Shown here: positions 58,665 through 64,000 of the stretch, one piece after another
Layout: the number at the start of each line of letters is the position of its first letter
Position numbering within the stretch: position 1 is the stretch's first letter
Source: Actinocorallia herbida
GTDB taxonomy: Bacteria > Actinomycetota > Actinomycetes > Streptosporangiales > Streptosporangiaceae
DNA: 64,000 bases
Direction: 5' to 3'
Assembly (NCBI RefSeq): GCF_003751225.1
Contig: NZ_RJKE01000001.1
Span: forward strand, 8,804,001-8,868,000
Notes under the pieces: generated by a model
What the model was told of the DNA's origin: nothing
Database searches by the model: none
The model's input: only the letters and a program-made list of their open reading frames with translations
Position numbers and translations under genes: made by a program

Positions 58665-59258
58665 ATGGGCACAAGGGAGCGGATCCTGGACGCCGCCGCG
58701 CGGATCCTGCGCACGCGCGGCATCGCGCAGGCGACGACCAAGGAGATCGCGCTGGCGTCGGAGGTCTCGGAGCCGACGCTGTACAAGTACTTCGGCGACA
58801 AGGAGCGGCTGCTGCTGGCCGTCCTGGAGGAGCGGCTCCCCGGCCCGTCCCGGGTGGCGCTGCGCCCCGGCGAGGGCGACCTGGCGGAGACCCTCACCGA
58901 TCTCGCGCACGCCTACCTCGACTTCTACCGGCAGTCGATCCCGATGCTCGGCGCGCTGCTGGCCGACCCGCAGCGCATGGCCTCCCACCGCGCCTCGATG
59001 GCCCGGCACGGCGGCGGCCCCGACCGCCCCGTCACCGCGCTCTCCGCCTACCTGGAGGCCGAGCGGGCGCGCGGCAGGCTCGCCGAGACCGCCGACCCGG
59101 CCGCCGCCGCCTCACTGCTCGTCGGCGCGTGCTTCCAGGAGGCCTTCCTCCGCTATTACGCCGAAGGCCCCGACCTCCTTCCCATCCCCCGCACCGTCGC
59201 GTCGGCCCTCACCAAGACCCTCATCCACCCCCTCCTCCCTCCGTCCCCGCCCGCCTGA
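58665..59258 (+). CDS. TetR family transcriptional repressor
   Basis: 197 residues. The helix-turn-helix reads TRERILDAAARILRTRGIAQ, TTKEIALASEVSEPTLYKYF and GDKERLLLAVL. The C-terminal ligand domain is unremarkable. ATG 58665 follows GAGGGAG at a good distance; the alternative GTG 58614 would put the start inside an operator site. It is divergent from the NAD(P)-binding protein, its probable target, and likely represses its own gene too. Confidence 0.88.
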   Translation: MGTRERILDAAARILRTRGIAQATTKEIALASEVSEPTLYKYFGDKERLLLAVLEERLPGPSRVALRPGEGDLAETLTDLAHAYLDFYRQSIPMLGALLADPQRMASHRASMARHGGGPDRPVTALSAYLEAERARGRLAETADPAAAASLLVGACFQEAFLRYYAEGPDLLPIPRTVASALTKTLIHPLLPPSPPA

Positions 59259-59516
59259 CGCCCCGAGCGGCGCGCCTTCGACCGTCGCCCCCTCGCCCGG
59301 TCTTCCGAGCCGGGCTGAACACGCCCGTCCAGGGCCCGCGCCGAGCCGTCAGCCCGCCCCTCCCCTGATCAGCGGGTGGTGTGCGCGGAGTGCCCGGGAT
59401 GCACGCTTACCGTGCGGCCCGGGTGGTTCCCGCGTGACGTGCGGGCGGCCTAGCGTCGGCCTCCGGTGCCCGATCCCGATGGCGGGATCGCGGGCGCGCC
59501 AGGGGAGGGAGCCGTC

Positions 59517-60476
59517 GTGCGGGCCGTGGTCGCCGAAGGGCCGGGCGGGCCAGGGACGCTGCGCGTGCGGCGCGTGCCCGATCCGTGGCCGGGACCGGGA
59601 CAGGTGCGGATCTCGGTCGCGTGCGCGAACGTGGCGTTCCTCGACACCGCGCTCCGGGCGGGTCGGCCGTTCGGGCCGCGCATGGCGTTCCCGTACGTGC
59701 CGGGGAACGGGGTCGGCGGCGTCGTCGACAAGGTGGGCGCGGGCGTGGATCCGGGCTGGCGCGGTGCCCGGGTCGTCAGCGTGACGGGAGGTTCGGGGGG
59801 TTACGCGGAGTTCGCCCTGGCCCGGGACACCGACCTGCACCGCGTCCCGGGTGGGCTGACCATGGCCGAGGCGACCGCGCTGCTCGGCGACGGCCGGACC
59901 GCGCTCGGCGTGCACCGGTCGGGAAAGGCGCGGGCCGGGGAGACCGTCGTCGTCACGGCGGCCGCGGGCGGCGTCGGCGGACTGCTCGTGCAGCTCGCGG
60001 CGGCCTCGGGCACCCGGGTGATCGCGCTCGCCGGGTCAGAGGCCAAACTCGCGCACGCCGTCGCCCTCGGCGCCCACGCGGCCGTCGAGTACCGCGGCGA
60101 CGGCTGGGCCGGACGCCTGCGCGACCTGGCCCCCGATGGCTTGGACGTCGTCTTCGACGGGGTCGGCGCCTCCGTCACCGCGGAACTCCTCCCGCTCACC
60201 CGCGCGGGCGGCCGATACGTGCGGCACGGCGCCGCCGGAGGCCGCCTCGCCGACCTGGACGAGAACGCCGTGCACGGCAAGGAGATCGTGCCGCTCTTCG
60301 CGATCGGCAGGACCCCCGAGCAGCTGTTCCCGCTCGTCGCGGAAGCCCTCGCCCTCGCCTCCGCCGGAAGGCTCCTGGTGACGGTCGGGCAGACGTTCCC
60401 GCTCGCCGAGGCCGCCGCCGCCCACGCCGCGATCGAGGCCCGCGCCACCGTCGGCAAGACCCTCCTGCTGCCCTGA
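59517..60476 (+). CDS. Zinc-free MDR-superfamily NADPH:quinone reductase-like protein
   Basis: 319 residues. The GroES-like domain lacks zinc ligands (FPYVPGNGVGGVVDKVGAGV), and the Rossmann domain has VVTAAAGGVGGLLVQLAAAS, the AAGGVG cofactor motif of quinone oxidoreductases. LDVVFDGVGASV and VTVGQTFPLAEAAAAHA complete the family pattern. Likely NADPH-dependent reduction of quinones or enones. GTG 59517 has GGGGAGGGA; the frame runs back to GTG 59466. It follows the TetR gene by 258 bases and could belong to the same regulon, without a visible operator. Confidence 0.87.
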   Translation: MRAVVAEGPGGPGTLRVRRVPDPWPGPGQVRISVACANVAFLDTALRAGRPFGPRMAFPYVPGNGVGGVVDKVGAGVDPGWRGARVVSVTGGSGGYAEFALARDTDLHRVPGGLTMAEATALLGDGRTALGVHRSGKARAGETVVVTAAAGGVGGLLVQLAAASGTRVIALAGSEAKLAHAVALGAHAAVEYRGDGWAGRLRDLAPDGLDVVFDGVGASVTAELLPLTRAGGRYVRHGAAGGRLADLDENAVHGKEIVPLFAIGRTPEQLFPLVAEALALASAGRLLVTVGQTFPLAEAAAAHAAIEARATVGKTLLLP

Positions 60477-60494
60477 CCGGGGCCGGGAACGCGG

Positions 60495-60526
60495 CCGCCC
60501 CCGCCGAGGGCGATCGGCGGGGGCGG
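60495..60526. terminator. 13-base-pair perfect hairpin between convergent genes
   Basis: CCGCCCCCGCCGA (60495-60507) pairs perfectly with TCGGCGGGGGCGG (60514-60526) across a six-base loop, between the quinone-reductase-like gene and the acyl-CoA dehydrogenase gene. Confidence 0.8.
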
Positions 60527-60558
60527 ACGGTTCCCTCAGCGGGAACTGGTCAGGCGGC

Positions 60559-62391
60559 TCAGAAGGCCGACTCCGGGAGGTCCATGACGTCGAGGGTGGT
60601 GTTCTCGGCCATGAGGCGGTCGGAGGTGATGCGGGGCAGGACGTTCGCGGCGAAGAACTGGGCCGCGGCGACCTTGCCGGTGTAGAAGTCGCGGTCGGCG
60701 GCGGAGACGTCGCCGGACAGCTTCTCCAGGGCGATGGTGGCCTGGCGCAGCAGCAGCCAGGAGACCACGGTGTCGCCGAGGGCCAGGAGGAGGCGGGTGC
60801 TGTTCAGCCCGACCTTGTAGACCTCCTTCGGGTTCTCCAGCGAGCCGAGGGCCGCGTTCACCATGGCGCCGATGATGCCCTCGGTGTCCGCGACGGCCTG
60901 GGCCAGGAGCGCCCGCTCGGCCTTGAGCCGGCCGTTGCCGGACTCGGAGGCCGCGAACTCCTTGATCTCGTTCGCGAGCACGTTCAGGGTCGCGCCCTGG
61001 TCGCGGAGGATCTTGCGGAAGAACAGGTCGAGGCCCTGGATCGCGGTGGTGCCCTCGTAGAGGGTGTCGATCTTGGAGTCCCGGATGTACTGCTCGATCG
61101 GGTAGTCCTGGAGGAAGCCCGAGCCGCCGAGGGTCTGGAGGGACTCGGCGCCCAGCAGCGCGTAGGAGCGCTCGGAGCCGAAGCCCTTGACCAGCGGCAG
61201 GAGCAGATCGTTCAGCTTCTCGGCCAGCTCGTCGTGGCGGCCCTCGTGCTTGGCGATCTGGACCGCGTCCTGGTAGGTCGCGGTAAGCGTGACCAGCGCG
61301 CGCATGCCCTCGGCGTAGGCCTTCTGGGTGAGCAGCGAGCGGCGCACGTCCGGGTGGTGGGTGATCGTGACGCGCGGGGCGGCCTTGTTGGTCTGCTGGG
61401 TCAGGTCCGCGCCCTGGACGCGCTCCTTGGCGTACTCCAGCGCGTTCAGGTATCCGGTCGAGAGGGTGGCGATGGCCTTGGTGCCGACCATCATCCGGGC
61501 GTACTCGATGACCAGGAACATCTGGCGGATGCCGTCGTGCTTGTCGCCGACGAGGGTGCCGATGGCCGGGTGCTTCTCGCCGAAGGTGAGCTCGCAGGTC
61601 GTGGAGACCTTGAGGCCCATCTTCTTCTCGACGTTGGTGACGTAGACGCCGTTGCGCTCGCCGAGCTCGCCGGTCTCCACGTCCACGTGGTACTTCGGCA
61701 CGAGGAACAGCGACAGTCCCTTGGTGCCGGGGCCGGCGCCCTCGGGGCGGGCCAGCACCAGGTGGTAGATGTTCTCGGACATGTCGTGCTCGGCCGAGGT
61801 GATGAAGCGCTTCACGCCCTCGATGTGCCAGGTGCCGTCGGGCTGCTGGATCGCCTTGGCACGGCCCGCGCCCACGTCGGAGCCGGCGTCGGGCTCGGTC
61901 AGCACCATGGTCGCGCCCCACTGGCGGTCCACGGCGAGCTGCGCGAACTTGCGCTGCTCCTCGTTGCCCTCGTTGAAGAGGATCTGGGCGAAGCCGGGGC
62001 CGGAGGAGAACATGTAGACGGCCGGGTTGGCACCCAGGACGTGCTCGGCGACCGCCCAGTTCAGCGACCGCGGCGCGTTGGTGCCGCCCAGCTCGGGGCC
62101 GAGGTCCAGGCGGAACCACTCGGCGTCCATCCACGCCTTGTAGGACTTCTTGAACGACTCGGGCATCTTGACCTCACCGGTGGCGGGGTCGAAGACGGGC
62201 GGGTGCCTGTCGGCGTCCTCGAAGGACTCGGCTACCGGGCCCGTGGTGAGGCGGTTGACCTCGTCGAGGATGCTCCGCGCGGTGTCCTCGTCCACGTCTG
62301 CGAACGGGCCCGTGCCCAGGACGTCCTGGCGGTTGAACACCTCGAAGAGGTTGAACTCGATGTCCCGAAGGTTGGCCTTGTAGTGCCCCAT
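60559..62391 (-). CDS. Acyl-CoA dehydrogenase (FadE5-like, extended C-terminus)
   Basis: FAD enzyme for the first step of beta-oxidation, 610 residues, the size of mycobacterial FadE5, whose start (HYKxNxRD) it shares ([20 protein letters not shown]). [17 protein letters not shown] and [20 protein letters not shown] are FAD/substrate motifs; the active-site region is [16 protein letters not shown], with Glu as catalytic base in this family. A long C-terminal extra domain follows the core. GGGGTG precedes ATG 62391. Inverted repeats upstream suggest TetR-type control by fatty-acid signals. Confidence 0.92.
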   Translation of the reverse strand: MGHYKANLRDIEFNLFEVFNRQDVLGTGPFADVDEDTARSILDEVNRLTTGPVAESFEDADRHPPVFDPATGEVKMPESFKKSYKAWMDAEWFRLDLGPELGGTNAPRSLNWAVAEHVLGANPAVYMFSSGPGFAQILFNEGNEEQRKFAQLAVDRQWGATMVLTEPDAGSDVGAGRAKAIQQPDGTWHIEGVKRFITSAEHDMSENIYHLVLARPEGAGPGTKGLSLFLVPKYHVDVETGELGERNGVYVTNVEKKMGLKVSTTCELTFGEKHPAIGTLVGDKHDGIRQMFLVIEYARMMVGTKAIATLSTGYLNALEYAKERVQGADLTQQTNKAAPRVTITHHPDVRRSLLTQKAYAEGMRALVTLTATYQDAVQIAKHEGRHDELAEKLNDLLLPLVKGFGSERSYALLGAESLQTLGGSGFLQDYPIEQYIRDSKIDTLYEGTTAIQGLDLFFRKILRDQGATLNVLANEIKEFAASESGNGRLKAERALLAQAVADTEGIIGAMVNAALGSLENPKEVYKVGLNSTRLLLALGDTVVSWLLLRQATIALEKLSGDVSAADRDFYTGKVAAAQFFAANVLPRITSDRLMAENTTLDVMDLPESAF

Positions 62392-62437
62392 GGGTGACAC
62401 CCCGTCTAGCTCGTCGGCGGTGCCCCTCGGCCCGCTC

Positions 62438-62480
62438 TACCGGTTAGTAACTACCATGATGCTACCCGTCGGTAACCGGT
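62438..62480. promoter_or_regulatory. Inverted repeat ACCGGTTA...TAACCGGT plus TAGTAACTA upstream of acyl-CoA dehydrogenase
   Basis: ACCGGTTA (62439-62446) and TAACCGGT (62473-62480) form an exact inverted pair with a 26-base gap. The first overlaps TAGTAACTA (62445-62453), an 8-of-9 palindrome. The block lies about 50 bases upstream of the dehydrogenase start and is a candidate operator for a fatty-acid-responsive regulator. Confidence 0.5.
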
Positions 62481-62509
62481 GACAAGCCTTGGGGCGAACC
62501 CCGTTCGGG

Positions 62510-62525
62510 TGTGACTCATACCACA
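62510..62525. promoter_or_regulatory. CRP-like box TGTGA-CTCATA-CCACA
   Basis: It matches the CRP consensus TGTGA-N6-TCACA at nine of ten positions and lies in the 235-base region between acyl-CoA dehydrogenase and spo0M, 102 bases before the spo0M start. With a class III adenylate cyclase at 4071-5747, cAMP control is possible. Confidence 0.42.
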
Positions 62526-62626
62526 CTGCATGGGGGTAGATCATCAGGAACGTAACGCATGCCTCGAACGACTAAAAGGAGAGAGTTTGACGGGACCCCC
62601 CGCAACTACCTAGGAGAGACGACACA

Positions 62627-63409
62627 GTGGTCTTCAAGAAGCTTCTCGGTGCGCTCGGAGTCGGCGGCCCCTCGATCGAGACGATCCTGCGGGACTCCAA
62701 CGTCCGGCCTGGCGGGATCGTCAGCGGCGACATCCACCTCATCGGCGGCGAGCGCGAGGCCGACATCCTCGGCATCAACGTCGCGCTGGTGACCCGGGTC
62801 GAGGTCGAGAGCGGCGACAGCGAGTACTCGCAGAACGAGAAGTACGCCAAGGCCCACCTCTCCGGCCGCTTCCAGCTCCAGCCCGGCGTCCGCCACAGCT
62901 TCCCGTTCCAGCTCGAAGTGCCGTGGGAGACCCCGCTCACCCACATGTACGGCCAGCCCCTGCGCGGCACCACCGTCGGCGTCGCCACCGAACTCGAGGT
63001 CGCCCGGGCCGTCGACGCCACCGACCTCGACCCGATCGCGGTGCACCCGCTGCCCGCGCAGGAGCGCGTCCTCGCCGCCTTCTCCAACCTCGGCTTCCAG
63101 TTCCGCAACGCCGACTGCGAGAAGGGCCGTATCTACGGCGTCAACCAGCTCCTGCCCTTCTACCAGGAGATCGAGTTCTACCCGGGCGCCCGCTACTCGG
63201 GCTCCTTCAAGCAGCTCGAGGTGACGTTCGTCAGCAACCCGGCGAGCACCGAGGTCGTCCTGGAGCTGGACAAGCGCACCGTGTTCGGCGAGGGCCACGA
63301 CACCTTCCTGCGCTTCACCGTCCCCAACCAGGGCTTCGAGAACACCGACTGGGAGCAGCACCTCGACGGCCTGCTCCAGCAGGCCGGCCGCAAGCGCGGC
63401 TGGTTCTAG
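62627..63409 (+). CDS. spo0M: Sporulation-control protein Spo0M family (arrestin-like)
   Basis: 260 residues, a full Spo0M protein: MVFKKLLGALGVGGPSIETI, then DSNVRPGGIVSGDIHLIGGE at the start and an arrestin-like pair of beta-sandwiches (FPFQLEVPWETPLTHMYGQP, RVLAAFSNLGFQFRNADCEK). Spo0M controls sporulation and cell shape in Bacillus and occurs widely in streptomycetes; molecular role is not settled. GTG 62627 follows TAGGAGAG. It is followed after 19 bases by a beta-helix-like protein gene, so the two are an operon. Confidence 0.93.
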   Translation: MVFKKLLGALGVGGPSIETILRDSNVRPGGIVSGDIHLIGGEREADILGINVALVTRVEVESGDSEYSQNEKYAKAHLSGRFQLQPGVRHSFPFQLEVPWETPLTHMYGQPLRGTTVGVATELEVARAVDATDLDPIAVHPLPAQERVLAAFSNLGFQFRNADCEKGRIYGVNQLLPFYQEIEFYPGARYSGSFKQLEVTFVSNPASTEVVLELDKRTVFGEGHDTFLRFTVPNQGFENTDWEQHLDGLLQQAGRKRGWF

Positions 63410-63428
63410 CCCCTTGCCGGGAGGCCCC

Positions 63429-64000
63429 CTGACCAGCGCCGAACAGGAGCTGTGGGACGCCTACCCGCGCGGCGACCGCGTCGATCTCACCGGCCGCCCC
63501 GACCGCGAGGTCAGGGCGGCGGTGATCGCCCGGCTGCTGCTCGGTGCGGTGCCGTCCGAAGACGGCCACATCCCCGCCGTCCGGTTGCGCGGCGCGCTGA
63601 TCACCGACGAGCTCGACCTCACCGCGGGCGACGTCGACTGCCAGATGCGGCTCGAATCGTGCGTCTTCGACGCCACGCCGCTGTTCGGCAACACCCGCAT
63701 CAAAAAGCTCATGTTCCTCGACTGCGTGCTGCCCGGATTCCAGGGCACCGGCCTGCGCACCGAGGCGGCACTGCGCTTCACCCGGACGGTGATCAACGGC
63801 CAGCTCCAGCTCCGCAGGGCCCAGCTCGCGGGCGGGCTCATCCTCAACGAGGCGCAGATCACCGCGCAGGACGCCGCCTTCGCCGTCTTCGCGAGCGGCA
63901 TGGCGATCGAAGCGGGGCTCTTCGCCAGGAACGCCCGGATCGAGGGCGGAGTGCGACTCGCCGGATCTCGGATCAACGGCGGCGTGTTCCTGGAGGGCGC
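63429..64000 (+). CDS. Beta-helix-like membrane-associated protein, second copy (partial, runs off right edge)
   Basis: About 190 residues are visible and the frame is open to the edge. TSAEQELWDAYPRGDRVDLT, then IPAVRLRGALITDELDLTAG, and repeats such as NGQLQLRRAQLAGGLILNEA and IEGGVRLAGSRINGG are clearly homologous to the 52177-53787 protein. The best start is an unusual CTG at 63429 with GGGAGG five bases upstream; TTG 63414 is the only conventional in-frame choice and its spacing to any ribosome-binding site is poor. It lies 19 bases after spo0M and is probably coexpressed. The C-terminal membrane spans seen in the other copy are beyond the window. Confidence 0.75.
   Translation, partial: MTSAEQELWDAYPRGDRVDLTGRPDREVRAAVIARLLLGAVPSEDGHIPAVRLRGALITDELDLTAGDVDCQMRLESCVFDATPLFGNTRIKKLMFLDCVLPGFQGTGLRTEAALRFTRTVINGQLQLRRAQLAGGLILNEAQITAQDAAFAVFASGMAIEAGLFARNARIEGGVRLAGSRINGGVFLEG

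Noticed and set aside
62495-62507. CGAAC-CCC-GTTCG as a LexA box
   Set aside because: The spacer is three bases instead of four, which breaks the SOS-box geometry.

Overview
This window is chromosomal DNA from a GC-rich (roughly 70% or more) filamentous actinomycete. The evidence is the near-total G/C preference at third codon positions, frequent GTG/TTG starts, a BldC developmental regulator, a DUF3073 protein, a PPOX/F420-type oxidoreductase and a FadE5-like acyl-CoA dehydrogenase. The order purF-purM ... DUF3073-valine dehydrogenase-bldC matches, as I recall it, the Streptomyces core chromosome. Several proteins look more like Streptosporangiales/Thermomonosporaceae, but that family placement is inference. 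I see no insertion sequence, prophage, integrase, CRISPR array or biosynthetic gene cluster, so this reads as core chromosome.

Layout, left to right. 1-3910: a branched-chain amino acid importer operon (livF-livG-livH, leftward, running off the edge), divergent from a PucR-family regulator. 4071-9068: a membrane class III adenylate cyclase, two thioesterases, a small nucleosidase and a pirin. 9266-13470: a TetR regulator overlapping a membrane protein, then YcnI and CopC copper proteins, a PAP2/diacylglycerol-kinase fusion and an EF-hand protein. 13526-21356: recQ, a short Rho paralogue, an F420-type oxidoreductase, two DUF2786 paralogues, a secreted basic protein, signal peptidase I and small proteins. 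21390-28299: a multi-span membrane protein, an RNase H-like protein, a sulfonate/nitrate-type ABC importer, a membrane protein, and an unknown protein divergent from a macro-domain protein. 28454-28618: tRNA-Asp and tRNA-Phe.

28793-36386: small membrane and cysteine-rich proteins, an MBL-fold hydrolase, a large multi-span protein, a coupled pair of tiny DnaJ-type zinc proteins, pyrD, a methyltransferase, a SanA/YdcF-like protein and DUF3073. 36629-41846: valine dehydrogenase, bldC with a 618-base upstream region, TetR and LacI regulators, and a lipoprotein amidase. 41906-52054: purine biosynthesis genes purM, purF, then purL, purQ and purS, with an anti-sigma-type ATPase between purQ and purS. 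A kinase with an extracytoplasmic domain and a coiled-coil M15-like peptidase lie between the two pur blocks. 52177-57477: a beta-helix-like membrane protein and a three-gene 2-oxoacid dehydrogenase operon (E1alpha-E1beta-E2). 57559-64000: a small membrane protein, an NAD(P)-binding protein divergent from its probable TetR repressor, a quinone-reductase-like enzyme, a FadE5-like acyl-CoA dehydrogenase, then Spo0M followed by a second beta-helix-like protein cut by the right edge.

Three themes recur. Most convergent gene pairs are separated by GC-rich perfect hairpins, one of them a 42-base perfect palindrome. At least seven genes have a TANNNT box 6-7 bases before the start codon and little or no Shine-Dalgarno sequence, as expected for leaderless transcripts. 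Several divergent intergenic regions carry clean inverted repeats beside a regulator gene (liv/pucR, NAD(P)-binding/tetR, macro domain/unknown). No gene cluster here is plainly a new defence or biosynthetic system. The least explained items are the tandem zinc micro-proteins, the short Rho paralogue, the Spo0M/beta-helix pair and the anti-sigma gene inside the pur block.
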